Part shown: piece by piece, positions 1 to 7,631 of the stretch
Position numbering within the stretch: the stretch's first letter is position 1
Layout of the letters: every line of letters starts with the position of its first letter
NCBI GenBank assembly: GCA_947625495.1
Contig: CANQOQ010000007.1
Span: forward strand, 1-64,000
Length of the DNA: 64,000 nt
Origin: Candidatus Gastranaerophilales bacterium
GTDB lineage: Bacteria; Cyanobacteriota; Vampirovibrionia; Gastranaerophilales; Gastranaerophilaceae
Reading direction: 5' to 3'
Program-made: the position numbers and the translations under genes
Notes under the pieces: model-generated
Told to the model about the DNA's origin: nothing
The model's input: only the letters and a program-made list of their open reading frames with translations
Databases searched by the model: none

Positions 1-194
1 AAACCTATTATGTTTTTTACCCCAGAAAATAAAAATAAAATATCTGCCATTTCATTACCAATCATACAAGGGGGATCATCAATCACTTGAATAATTTCAC
101 CATTTTCATCTCTATATACTATTTTTGAATATTCTATACCTTCATATATTGCTGGTTCTTGAGTAATCGTATATTTTGAAGTATTATTCATCAT
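1..194 (-). CDS. Hypothetical protein, N-terminal part only
   Basis: Reading frame open from ATG at 194 down to the window edge, so only about 64 residues are visible and the gene continues outside. The visible part is polar with an acidic stretch (RDENGE, then VIDDPP) and ends in a hydrophobic patch (ADILFLFSG). I do not recognise it. The start codon overlaps the stop of the upstream gene (191-1465) in an ATGA arrangement, which suggests one transcript and translational coupling. No signal peptide is visible. The coding call rests on the uninterrupted frame and the tight junction. Confidence 0.5.
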   Translation of the reverse strand, partial: MMNNTSKYTITQEPAIYEGIEYSKIVYRDENGEIIQVIDDPPCMIGNEMADILFLFSGVKNIIG

Positions 195-1465
195 ATCCTG
201 CTTTCTATTATGTCAATAAAATCTTTTTTCAAATTACCTGATAATTTTACTTCCTCAAATAAAAAATATTTAAGTAAGTCTAATTTATTCAAGTGATAAA
301 AAATCAAGTATGTATTATAAATCATATAATATTTGTATTCTTTTAAATATTTTTTAGGAATATTCTTTATCTTTATGTATTTATAATCTATAATTTGTTG
401 ATATAAATTTTTTATAATTATTTTAGATAAATTTTTCATACAATATGCTGTTTCTTTTGTACTTATACTTTCATAGTCCTTTGCTATATAAGAACAACAT
501 ATTAAGTCATTGAATTTTAATTCATATAAAATATTTTTATACTTTTTAGTGTTTATTTTTTTATTATAATGTTTTAATATCCTTATTAAATTAAAAAAAA
601 CTCTTTCTCTGTTATTTTCTGTTGAATACTCTATTGCTGAATGTATATATTTAATAGAATTAAACATATTTTCATTCTTATCTTTATAGGCTGATATTTT
701 ATCTTTTGTACAATATAATAAAGCAAGATTATTTAGAATCAAACTATCATTAGGTTTTATATTTCTCGCTTTATCAAAATAATACTCAGCTTGTTTATTT
801 GATTTTATGGAAATTGATAAAATTCCCAGATTTTTATATATATTGAATTTAATATAATTATCATTAGACAACAATAAAGAAATTTTTAAATAATACCAAG
901 CAATAATACGCAAAATATTTATATAAATATTAAGAATATGATTTTTATTATTAGTATAAAAATAATCATTCCTAATTCTTTCTATAAGGCAGTATGCCTT
1001 ATAGTAATAACGTTCAGAATTAAAAATGCCAGAATAATATTTTGTATAGAAAATACTTGCTAAATTGAACATTTTATTTGTAAAAAAATATTCTGCAAGA
1101 TGTTTATAATTAATTTTAGAATAACTCTGATCCGGAATTATTTTAGAAATTTCTTCTGATACAGTAAGATATTCATTATTATTTTCTGTGTCATTATATT
1201 TATCAAGCCATAGTTGCAGTAATATTATTAAGTATTTTTTTTGTTGAGTTGATTTAGTGTATAAAAATCCAAAATAATCTTCAATTATTTTCAAAGAATA
1301 TACAAAAACATATTCTAGTATCAGGAATAAATATTTAAATAATAAAAATTCCCCCTTTTGTTGTTTGTGGGTTAGCTTGTAGGTTGGGTTTAAACCCAAC
1401 AACTTTTTCCACCAACTTTGCCTATTTATTTTTTCTTCTGTTATATTTTTTTCTTCGTAACTCAT
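191..1465 (-). CDS. Helical repeat (TPR-like) protein, lineage-specific
   Basis: About 424 residues, very rich in Lys, Ile, Asn and Tyr. A TPR-like segment in the middle (around residues 210-260: AEYYFDKARNIKPNDSLILNNLALLY) is typical of tetratricopeptide units; the rest is helical with hydrophobic stretches near residues 45-70 and 180-200. Two ATGs stand side by side (1468 and 1465) behind AGGA; 1465 has the better spacing. The N-terminus encodes LLGLNPTYKL from an 18-bp palindrome (1383-1400), so a repeat sequence seems to have been taken into the coding frame. It overlaps the next gene by 4 bp. Function unknown; TPR proteins usually mediate protein contacts. Confidence 0.7.
   Translation of the reverse strand: MSYEEKNITEEKINRQSWWKKLLGLNPTYKLTHKQQKGEFLLFKYLFLILEYVFVYSLKIIEDYFGFLYTKSTQQKKYLIILLQLWLDKYNDTENNNEYLTVSEEISKIIPDQSYSKINYKHLAEYFFTNKMFNLASIFYTKYYSGIFNSERYYYKAYCLIERIRNDYFYTNNKNHILNIYINILRIIAWYYLKISLLLSNDNYIKFNIYKNLGILSISIKSNKQAEYYFDKARNIKPNDSLILNNLALLYCTKDKISAYKDKNENMFNSIKYIHSAIEYSTENNRERVFFNLIRILKHYNKKINTKKYKNILYELKFNDLICCSYIAKDYESISTKETAYCMKNLSKIIIKNLYQQIIDYKYIKIKNIPKKYLKEYKYYMIYNTYLIFYHLNKLDLLKYFLFEEVKLSGNLKKDFIDIIESRI
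1383..1400. repeat. Perfect 18-bp palindrome GTTGGGTTTAAACCCAAC inside a gene
   Basis: GTTGGGTTTAAACCCAAC is its own reverse complement. It lies in the 5' part of the 191-1465 coding frame. A related GTTGGGTTA / TAACCCAAC hairpin lies outside the gene at 1566-1591, so this looks like one copy of a small dispersed palindromic repeat family. Only these two copies were noticed in the window. Confidence 0.6.
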
Positions 1466-1565
1466 CATCAAATCCTAACTTTGCTCATTATTCTCCCGAT
1501 TTAACTTATCCAAAATTTATTTTATGCCACTGTTTTTAATTTTGTTTTGTATTTCCTATTTTTTT

Positions 1566-1591
1566 GTTGGGTTACGCTCCGCTAACCCAAC
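1566..1591. repeat. Intergenic palindromic repeat (9-bp stem, 8-nt loop)
   Basis: GTTGGGTTA, loop CGCTCCGC, then TAACCCAAC forms a perfect 9-bp stem. It sits in the 166-bp gap between the leftward genes 191-1465 and 1632-2747. There is no T-run directly after the stem in the leftward direction, so it is not a classical terminator. It shares the GTTGGGTT core with the palindrome at 1383-1400. Confidence 0.6.
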
Positions 1592-1631
1592 CTGCTTGCT
1601 TTTGTTAATGTAGTAGACATATTTTTCTTCC

Positions 1632-2747
1632 CTAGTTATATATTTTTATCTTCTTATTACTTTCAAAAATAATTGCTTTATTATTACCAATGTTGAATAC
1701 AAAAGGTTCATATCCTGATGAAATAGAAACTTTTACTTTCGATAATTTTTTTGTTTTTATATTGTAAATGGCACTTTCTAAGCGTTGAGACGAATATAAA
1801 CCTTTATCAATAGTACCGCCTACTAACAAAATCTCATTTTCATTAAGTTGAATAGGAGTTGCGTTTGATGCTTTTAAGTTAATTTCTGCTATTTTTTTAA
1901 AAGTTTTAGTTGTAGGATTATATTCAGTAACATAACCACCTGTTCGAGAACCATAGAAAAATAATAGACTTCCTGTACTAATTTTGATTGGGCGAAGTAA
2001 TAATTTTAAATCATTAGGTATAATTATATTTTCAAATGTGTTTTTATTTTGATTATATATTTCAGCTATATTTTTATTTAAACTTGCAGGTGAATATATA
2101 AATACATCACCATTATCTAATAATTGAATAATAGATTTTCCAAAAGCATGGATATTATTAGTACAACAAGTTTCTTCAAGTATTCTTTTTTTGTTATATA
2201 TAGAGAACTCATTTATAATTTTTCTTTCATTTCCAACTTTTGTAAAAGTTTTTAAGGAAGGATTATACAATTCTGCTTGGCATCCTTTAATAATAAATAT
2301 TTTACCATCTTTGAGTGTGATACCGGCATCAACATTAGGTAATAAAGAATCATTAATAACCTCAAATTTATTTGTTTTTATATTATATATTTCTGCTTTA
2401 TTGAAAGCTCTCTCGTAATTATATTTATATCCTCCAATAATTAATATTTGATCATTGGTTTTAATAGCAATATATGAATTACGAGGAATGTTCATTTCGG
2501 AATTTAAATTTATAAATTTTTTTTGCTCCACATTATAAATTTTAGCTGGAATAATTTCGATTTCACGTTTACCATCTATGTTTACTTGCTTCCATCCACC
2601 AGGGAAAAAAATTTCATTTTTATTTAACTGAATTGGACAATTAATATTTTCATCCTTGTCTAATACCGAATTATTAAAAGCAAAACATTTTCCACTTACT
2701 AACAAACAAAATAGTGTTAAAACAACTGAAATTATTTTTTTATTCAT
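1632..2747 (-). CDS. Secreted Kelch-like beta-propeller protein
   Basis: About 371 residues. I start at ATG 2747 because it opens a signal peptide (MNKKIISVVLTLFCLLV, then SGKCFA) that the longer frame would bury. The mature part has repeated units with hydrophobic-GG motifs and xxYNxxxxxF ends: FFPGGW, LIIGGYKYN...AEIYNIKTNKF, AELYNPSLKTF, TEYNPTTKTF, LLVGGT...SAIYNIKTK. These are Kelch/galactose-oxidase type blades. It is likely exported and may bind a surface or sugar ligand (inference). A C9 tract lies about 45-53 bp upstream of the start. It stands alone, with no coupled neighbour. Confidence 0.75.
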   Translation of the reverse strand: MNKKIISVVLTLFCLLVSGKCFAFNNSVLDKDENINCPIQLNKNEIFFPGGWKQVNIDGKREIEIIPAKIYNVEQKKFINLNSEMNIPRNSYIAIKTNDQILIIGGYKYNYERAFNKAEIYNIKTNKFEVINDSLLPNVDAGITLKDGKIFIIKGCQAELYNPSLKTFTKVGNERKIINEFSIYNKKRILEETCCTNNIHAFGKSIIQLLDNGDVFIYSPASLNKNIAEIYNQNKNTFENIIIPNDLKLLLRPIKISTGSLLFFYGSRTGGYVTEYNPTTKTFKKIAEINLKASNATPIQLNENEILLVGGTIDKGLYSSQRLESAIYNIKTKKLSKVKVSISSGYEPFVFNIGNNKAIIFESNKKIKIYN

Positions 2748-2790
2748 AACAACATCCAAATTAGTAACCAAAGTAATTATACCACTTTTA

Positions 2791-2799
2791 CCCCCCCCC
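2791..2799. repeat. C9 homopolymer in the 5' region of the Kelch-like gene
   Basis: Nine consecutive C (nine G on the coding strand) 44-52 bp upstream of the ATG at 2747, in DNA that is otherwise strongly AT-rich. Homopolymeric G/C tracts at promoter distance in front of surface-protein genes are a known phase-variation arrangement (length changes alter promoter spacing). Here the position is suggestive; no promoter elements on either side are clear. Confidence 0.6.
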
Positions 2800-2891
2800 G
2801 TTGCAAATTTACGGTTTTATGTTTTTAGCAATAATAATTTCATTTATTATCATTCAATATCAGTACTCATTGTTTTACAATTTGACAAATT

Positions 2892-3785
2892 TTAATCAAA
2901 CAATGACAAACATTTGTCTTTAATATCAAGAGCAATGTCACGCGCTTGTTTTTCTTTTATTCCGATATTTTTAGCTACTGCTAAAATATCCTCTAAACTT
3001 GGATTTTTTCCTTCACAGTTTATTGTTGTTGCGTGTTCTCCGTTAAATGATGAACTGTAAGTCAAATCGTATGCTGGGGACAAGTGCCATTCTTTTCTAT
3101 TTTCGTCATAAAGAAAAGAGAAATTCTTTGAATGATCATCTCTGTTGTGCGCAAAAACATTAAAGCACATCAATCTGTACAATTGCTCAATATCTTGATA
3201 ATTTTTCGTTAATTCGAGAGTCAATTTCATCAAAATATTGTAATCAAGATTCGGCAAGCGATGGCTTGTTTCTAATAGTCCGCTAACTGAAACCATATGT
3301 ACTTTTTTACCGTTTTCTCTATCAAATCGTTTTATACCGAAATATCCCGAACAAATTTTAGAATCAAAAAGTTTTGTTTTACTCATTTTTATCCCGCAAT
3401 CTTTTGCGACAAGAGAGTATTTGTATTCCTGCTCTCCAATATTTTTTGGATCTTGGGAAGATGGGAATTTAATTATCCAATCTTCTCCATTTATTTTTGT
3501 CAAAATTTTTGGTCTTGCACCGCCTGATGAACCGCCGAGTTTAAAAAGTTCATCCAAATTATCAGAATTTTGCGATTCTAATATTTTCGAACATTCTTGT
3601 GCAAGTTTATCATAATCAGACTCTTGGTTAGGTGTTTCAAACTTATGCTCAGGTTGATAAGTTAATGCACCCATACCGCTTTGTTGAACAACAGCAAGAC
3701 GGTTTAAATTATCAATTTCACTTGGGTTGATATTGTTTTTTAGCAAAAGACGATCAACAAGCAATCTTCCCCAGCCATCCGACAA
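2892..3785 (-). CDS. HipA-family kinase, N-terminally truncated (probable remnant)
   Basis: The product matches the C-terminal kinase part of HipA: LGGSSGGARPK (glycine-rich loop region), DWIIKFPSS (ATP-binding Lys), FNVFAHNRDDHSKNF (catalytic loop with Asp) and LSPAYDLTYS (metal-binding Asp). HipA kinases inactivate glutamyl-tRNA synthetase or related targets in type II toxin-antitoxin systems. The frame runs upstream to a stop at 3831-3833 and still reads like HipA there (PFDGLFGVFNDS), but the first subdomain of about 100 residues is missing and the only start available is TTG at 3785 without a ribosome binding site. No HipB-like gene is adjacent. I read it as a 5'-truncated, probably inactive toxin gene. 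Confidence 0.75.
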   Translation of the reverse strand: MSDGWGRLLVDRLLLKNNINPSEIDNLNRLAVVQQSGMGALTYQPEHKFETPNQESDYDKLAQECSKILESQNSDNLDELFKLGGSSGGARPKILTKINGEDWIIKFPSSQDPKNIGEQEYKYSLVAKDCGIKMSKTKLFDSKICSGYFGIKRFDRENGKKVHMVSVSGLLETSHRLPNLDYNILMKLTLELTKNYQDIEQLYRLMCFNVFAHNRDDHSKNFSFLYDENRKEWHLSPAYDLTYSSSFNGEHATTINCEGKNPSLEDILAVAKNIGIKEKQARDIALDIKDKCLSLFD

Positions 3786-3896
3786 ACTATCGTTAAATAC
3801 ACCAAATAATCCGTCAAACGGCTCAAATTTTTATTATGATGTATTTTTATCAACTTTTGACAAAATTTTTGAAGAAAAAATTTTGTATGTATTCAC

Positions 3897-3917
3897 CTAT
3901 GTCCGTTTCTGACATAG
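3897..3917. promoter_or_regulatory. Inverted repeat CTATGTC-N7-GACATAG, possible operator
   Basis: A perfect 7-bp inverted repeat with a 7-nt spacer, about 38 bp before the start of the small rightward ORF at 3955. A TATGAT hexamer, a possible -10, follows at about 3928. The size and symmetry fit a dimeric repressor site; a hairpin in the transcript is the alternative. No second copy was noticed. Confidence 0.35.
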
Positions 3918-3954
3918 CCCTCATTTATGATATGATTAAAAAGAGGTGAATGCC

Positions 3955-4023
3955 ATGTTTAAATTTATTGAAAATATAATTAAATTTAAAAAATTGAAAA
4001 AAGACAGTTCAGTCAACACGTAA
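3955..4023 (+). CDS. 22-residue small ORF coupled to the next gene
   Basis: ATG at 3955 follows AGAGGTG with good spacing and encodes a short, very basic, amphipathic peptide (MFKFIENIIKFKKLKKDSS, then VNT). Its TAA shares one base with the ATG of the next gene (TAATG at 4021-4025). The next gene has no ribosome binding site of its own outside this ORF, so the small ORF probably serves as a coupled leader; it could also be a small membrane-active peptide. The alternative is that it is the broken 5' end of the following gene. Confidence 0.45.
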   Translation: MFKFIENIIKFKKLKKDSSVNT

Positions 4024-4532
4024 TGTTTATGGCTTTAGATGCCGGAGAATATTTTTTATTTTCTGAAGAACAAAGATGGGAAAATTTACCACCTAAAACA
4101 GAAAACTTCAAAGTTGATTATGAGGTTTCTAATAATCACAAAATATTAAAAATAAATATGCATATAAATGACAAAACATACACTCTTAATATCAATACAG
4201 AAACAGAAAGTGCCACATATTTTGCAAATTTTCTTGAATCTATATGGTGTTTTAAAGATTGGGAATCATTAGTTTATGTTTCATCAACAGATAATGTAAG
4301 TGATTTTTTATGTCTTAGGAATGTTGATTCAAAAACATTAACTCAAAGATTGGCAATAATGATAGATGCAAAAGGTAAAAAAGAAATTGTAGATATTTGT
4401 ATAGATGCTCAATTTTTTGCAAAAGAATTTATACAACCGATGTGGGATTGTGATCCTTTTAGCAAAGTAATTGAAGAAGCTGCTAAATTAGAAAAATACT
4501 CACCAAGAAAAGTTAAAATGCCATTGCCATAA
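4023..4532 (+). CDS. Hypothetical soluble protein, 169 residues
   Basis: Acidic cytoplasmic-looking protein without a signal peptide or membrane segment. Visible features are a Trp-rich middle (ESIWCFKDWESLVYV) and a C-terminal stretch FAKEFIQPMWDCDPFSKV. Its size and composition recall accessory immunity-type proteins, but I cannot assign a family. Translation probably depends on the overlapping 22-residue ORF (TAATG). It is followed after 29 bp by the frameshifted gene at 4562. Confidence 0.6.
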   Translation: MFMALDAGEYFLFSEEQRWENLPPKTENFKVDYEVSNNHKILKINMHINDKTYTLNINTETESATYFANFLESIWCFKDWESLVYVSSTDNVSDFLCLRNVDSKTLTQRLAIMIDAKGKKEIVDICIDAQFFAKEFIQPMWDCDPFSKVIEEAAKLEKYSPRKVKMPLP

Positions 4533-4561
4533 GTAACTAAAAATATTTGAGGATAATATAA

Positions 4562-5034
4562 ATGCCAGTACTAGTAAATAAATTTGTGATACCTGAATTA
4601 GGAATTGAAATAGATATGGACATTAATGCAAAAGTAACAAATGGTGGTTCTTCATTTAATAACTTTAACTATTTAGCATTTTATTTGAATGTCGTTAAAC
4701 AGAATTTAAAAGAATTTTATAATGATGAATTAAGTCAGAGAAAAGCAATTAACGCTTGCATTTCATTGTACCATATGGCTGACTGGTATATTCCAGACGA
4801 TAAGGCAAAAAGAAAAACTTTTTATAAAAAATACCCAACAATAAAATATTGGAATGTGTTACGAACGGAACAAAACATTGTAATAAAAATAAGGAATTTA
4901 AAACTGGTCAAAAAGAGGGCTCTTATATTCCAACAAAGCTTATTGTTGATAATGGTACATCAACATACGATTTAATAGACGTTTTAAAAGATATTGAGAA
5001 TTTTTGGGATATAACATTAAGTTTGAAGAAATAA
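4562..5034 (+). pseudogene. Frameshifted hypothetical gene
   Basis: Two frames make one protein. The first (from ATG 4562) reads MPVLVNKFVIPELG...ACISLYHMADWYIPDD...YPTIKYWNV; after about 4862 the sense continues one frame over as VTNGTKHCNKNKEFKTG...DLIDVLKDIENFWDITLSLKK, ending at 5034. LYHMADW followed by TNGTKH is a pairing seen in small uncharacterised phage or island proteins. A single missing base near 4863, between WNV and VTNG, explains the break; there is no homopolymer there. The real stop overlaps the ATG of the DUF4186 gene (TAATG), so the intact ancestor was probably coupled to it. Confidence 0.6.
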
Positions 5035-5384
5035 TGGAAATTTTAGATAAACTTGCAAAATCAAAATTCAGGAGCAGATTTAAACTCCGGACAAAAGAAC
5101 TTGAATATATTAAGGACAAAGGTCTTGATACTATTTATTCTCATGCCTGCGATTTTATCAGGGATAGAGTAGCTCCCTCTGAACCTGTGAACGACGGCAA
5201 ACAAACCCCAATGCGAGGCCACCCTGTTTTTATCGCTCAACACGCAACCGCCACCTGCTGCAGAGGCTGCATCGAAAAATGGCACAAGTTTCCTAAAGGC
5301 AGAGAACTGACATCAACCGAACAAGAGTATCTTGTTTCCGTCATTATGAAATGGATAAATCAACAAATTATTATAAATCAATGA
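5034..5384 (+). CDS. DUF4186 family protein
   Basis: About 116 residues starting at MEILDKLAKSKFRSRF. The sequence carries the family hallmarks: SKFRSRF, IxSHAxDFI, NDGKQTPMRGHP, VFIAQHATATCCRGC with a CCxxC cluster, and KWHKFPKGREL. The Cys/His content suggests metal binding (inference); the molecular function of DUF4186 is not known to me. I chose ATG 5034 because it overlaps the preceding stop (TAATG) and matches the usual family start; the frame is open to 5004. It converges with and overlaps the RES gene by 7 bp. Confidence 0.85.
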   Translation: MEILDKLAKSKFRSRFKLRTKELEYIKDKGLDTIYSHACDFIRDRVAPSEPVNDGKQTPMRGHPVFIAQHATATCCRGCIEKWHKFPKGRELTSTEQEYLVSVIMKWINQQIIINQ

Positions 5385-6337
5385 ATTACTTTATATTGTT
5401 CAATTTTAAAATTTTTGTTTTGGACAATATACACATTACTGTTTAAAATTTCAAAAGTTGCAAATTCTTTATCACAATCGTATTCTATACATTTATTTTC
5501 AAATATAAGAATATTTTCCCCTTTTGTATATAAAGAAGAAGGATAGATGATACCGTCATAACCCAAGTTTTCAATATACTTACTGATTTTTTGAGTTGGT
5601 TTGTAATATTCATAATCACTATAATTCGGTAATGAACACATTTGCGCAATATAATGAAATGTTAAATATTTTGAGGGATTTTCAACTTTAAAAGTATCAA
5701 ATATTTTTGTAAAATTATATAGCTTTAGAGGCTTTAATATTTTAATTTCGGCTACACTAATATTTTGCCCATTTATTGGACGTATTTCGGCAACAGCAGT
5801 TTTTATATTACTAGCAACATATAGACAATGTTGCTTTTTTGTATTTAATCGTCCCTCTTTATTTTTACTAGAATAGTTTACACCGCTATTTGCTTTATCA
5901 AATCCCCAAAATTTAACATCTTGATAATCAGAACACCATTCATTGTAAATATCTTTTATTTCATTGTAATTTGATAAAAATGGTAAATAATTAAAAAATG
6001 TTTTAATATCCGAATATGCAAAATTAAATTTTTCTAATGGAATTTTTGCTTTTAGTCTTTTATATAAATCTTGCCATGGCTTTGTATTAAACAAATCATC
6101 AAATTCTGAATTTTTAAATCCTCTAGCTCTATAAACTATTTTATTTGGCTTTAGATAATATGTGCATTTTTTCTGAAATTCTTTAATAATTTTAAAAATT
6201 TCATTGTTTTTGCTTGAACTATTACATAGGGTATCCCAATACTCTTGAGTTTCATTGTTAATATGTATCCATATTAGACCTATAGCATTAATATAATCAT
6301 AATCGTTTTTAGAGGAATTTTTTATTTGCTTTTTCAT
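5378..6337 (-). CDS. RES-domain protein (NAD-consuming toxin type)
   Basis: 319 residues. The C-terminal two thirds show the RES signature: VYRARGF (Arg), GRLNTKKQHCLYVASNI, TAVAEIRP (Glu), and LGYDGIIYPSSLYTKGENILIF (Ser, Asn). RES toxins of RES-Xre modules degrade NAD+ and stop growth. The N-terminal 60 residues are an extra helical part. No Xre/MbcA-type antitoxin gene is next to it: the upstream neighbours on the same strand are small proteins without an HTH. It is therefore an orphan or uses an unfamiliar antitoxin. No strong ribosome binding site is visible before ATG 6337. Confidence 0.75.
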   Translation of the reverse strand: MKKQIKNSSKNDYDYINAIGLIWIHINNETQEYWDTLCNSSSKNNEIFKIIKEFQKKCTYYLKPNKIVYRARGFKNSEFDDLFNTKPWQDLYKRLKAKIPLEKFNFAYSDIKTFFNYLPFLSNYNEIKDIYNEWCSDYQDVKFWGFDKANSGVNYSSKNKEGRLNTKKQHCLYVASNIKTAVAEIRPINGQNISVAEIKILKPLKLYNFTKIFDTFKVENPSKYLTFHYIAQMCSLPNYSDYEYYKPTQKISKYIENLGYDGIIYPSSLYTKGENILIFENKCIEYDCDKEFATFEILNSNVYIVQNKNFKIEQYKVIH

Positions 6338-6380
6338 AATTAGATTTTATCATAAGCATCTATATCTAATTAAAATCTTT

Positions 6381-6599
6381 CTATATACCAATTGCTATTT
6401 CCAAAATGGTTAAAGTTCCAATGGAATTCAAAATAAAAATTAAACTCCAAAGAATTGTCATCTTTGAAGTTCCAAGAGTATTTAATTGTGTTTTGCGGTA
6501 ACTTTCAAATGCGTCCTGAATTTCTTTTGCAAACTTTATCCTGAATTCAGAATATGTAATATCTAAAGTTTTTTTTGTTAATTTATTTTTCAAAATCAT
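6381..6599 (-). CDS. Small protein with C-terminal membrane segment
   Basis: 72 residues from ATG 6599, which follows GAGGG with 7-nt spacing (a longer frame would need TTG at 6605). Charged N-terminal half (MILKNKLTKKTLDITYSEF) and one hydrophobic C-terminal helix (about residues 48-70, TILWSLIFILNSIGTLTIL), so a tail-anchored small membrane protein. It overlaps the gene at 6583-6783 by 17 bp and ends 43 bp before the RES gene start. Function unknown; as the gene just upstream of an orphan toxin it deserves consideration as a partner. Confidence 0.55.
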   Translation of the reverse strand: MILKNKLTKKTLDITYSEFRIKFAKEIQDAFESYRKTQLNTLGTSKMTILWSLIFILNSIGTLTILEIAIGI

Positions 6600-6783
6600 C
6601 TTCAAACCCTCTTATATTATCAAGCTCAATATTGTAGCGTTTGCCGGTTTTATCGACACAAGTTGCAAAATCGACTGTTTTATCTGCATATTTGTTTTCC
6701 CAAAGACAAATCAGCAAACCGATTTCTTGTGTTTTAAGATTCAAAATCTTTGTTCCGTATAGCTTGTAATCTTTTTCAACCAT
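6583..6783 (-). CDS. Small hypothetical protein, 66 residues
   Basis: ATG 6783 behind AAAGG. Acidic small beta-rich protein (MVEKDYKLYGTKILNLKTQE, ...CVDKTGKRYNIELDNI). It resembles the neighbour at 6788-7000 in layout (short, beta-rich, one or two Cys, 'DKTGKRY' versus 'QDGERYVF'), suggesting two related small island proteins. No family recognised. Middle gene of a tight leftward trio, 4 bp after the previous stop. Confidence 0.55.
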   Translation of the reverse strand: MVEKDYKLYGTKILNLKTQEIGLLICLWENKYADKTVDFATCVDKTGKRYNIELDNIRGFEDDFEK

Positions 6784-6787
6784 GGTT

Positions 6788-7000
6788 TTAACCTTTCGTT
6801 ATTTTAATATCTGCGTATATCTCATCCGGCTTATCAGGATCAATCAAAAAATCTTTATCAAATACATATCTTTCACCATCCTGTGCGACGCAGCCAACAA
6901 TGTTATGCTCGCCAAAACAAACAACAGTAAATTCTTCGCTATCCTTTTCAAACAAGCCTTTCAGCTTCTTTAATCTGTATTTTTTACCGATTTCAATCAT
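6788..7000 (-). CDS. Small hypothetical protein, 70 residues
   Basis: ATG 7000 follows AAGGAG with ideal spacing. The sequence (MIEIGKKYRLKKLKG...FTVVCFGEHNIVGCVAQDGERYVFDKDFL) is compact and beta-rich, like small phage- or transposon-borne proteins. First gene of a leftward trio (7000 to 6381). The region upstream contains the rightward promoter at 7096-7124, so this trio and the DUF1804-like gene are divergent. Confidence 0.6.
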   Translation of the reverse strand: MIEIGKKYRLKKLKGLFEKDSEEFTVVCFGEHNIVGCVAQDGERYVFDKDFLIDPDKPDEIYADIKITKG

Positions 7001-7095
7001 AGTATGCTCCTTTCAAGCTACACCATTCATCGCTCTTTCTATGGAAAACATCAACCCGAAATCTCAAAATCATATCATACAGACACATTTAGGAC

Positions 7096-7124
7096 TTGAT
7101 GTTTCTGCGAAACAGAGTTATCCT
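7096..7124 (+). promoter_or_regulatory. Promoter with embedded TGTTTC-N3-GAAACA operator
   Basis: -35 TTGATG (7096-7101), 17-bp spacer, -10 TATCCT (7119-7124), pointing to the gene at 7158. The spacer holds a perfect inverted repeat TGTTTC TGC GAAACA (7100-7114). The same arrangement with GGACTTGATGTTTCT and GAAACAGAGTTA on both sides occurs, on the other strand, before the Xre repressor at 18460-18488. Only the three-base centre and the -10 differ. This is strong evidence that one repressor controls both. Confidence 0.7.
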
Positions 7125-7157
7125 GTGTGTACAAAAAGATTTACCCCGAGGTTAATT

Positions 7158-7613
7158 ATGAAAAAACAAACATTGGCAGAAGATGCTTTTAAACTTTATG
7201 CTGAAAAATTTATGTCGTTGGAAGATATTGCGAAGCAGTTTCATTTGAACGAAAGGACGCTCCGCCGATGGAAAAAGGCTGATGATTGGGAAACTAAAAG
7301 AAATGAATATATTCGGACTAAAACGACCTTGCATTCGGATTTATATGATTTTACCCGCAGTTTGATAAATTCTATCGAAAAGGATATGGAGAATAACGGT
7401 AAAATCGAGCCTGCAAGATATTACGCTGTTACTAAAATGCTGAAATTGATTGGACCGATTAAATCTTATGAGGATGAAGTGATAAGTGAAAAACAAAAGC
7501 TCCAAGAGGAAAAGCCGAAAGGCTTAACGCCGGATGTTATACGAGAAATTGAAGAACGAATTCTTGGTATAACTCACAAAGAAATTTTTGAACACGATTT
7601 GAACACCGATTAA
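7158..7613 (+). CDS. DUF1804 / terminase small-subunit-like HTH protein of Mu-like phages
   Basis: About 151 residues from ATG 7158 (GAGG seven bases upstream; the frame is open further but starts there lack a binding site). The N-terminus is a helix-turn-helix: DAFKLYAEKFMSLEDIAKQF then HLNERTLRRWKKADDW, the pattern of DUF1804 and small terminase subunits of transposable phages. The rest is helical and charged. It sits right behind the operator-promoter shared with the island's repressor. No terminase large subunit or structural gene follows, so it is a phage-derived leftover or a regulator. It converges with 7632-7838. Confidence 0.65.
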   Translation: MKKQTLAEDAFKLYAEKFMSLEDIAKQFHLNERTLRRWKKADDWETKRNEYIRTKTTLHSDLYDFTRSLINSIEKDMENNGKIEPARYYAVTKMLKLIGPIKSYEDEVISEKQKLQEEKPKGLTPDVIREIEERILGITHKEIFEHDLNTD

Positions 7614-7631
7614 ACACCTTTTAAACGGCAT

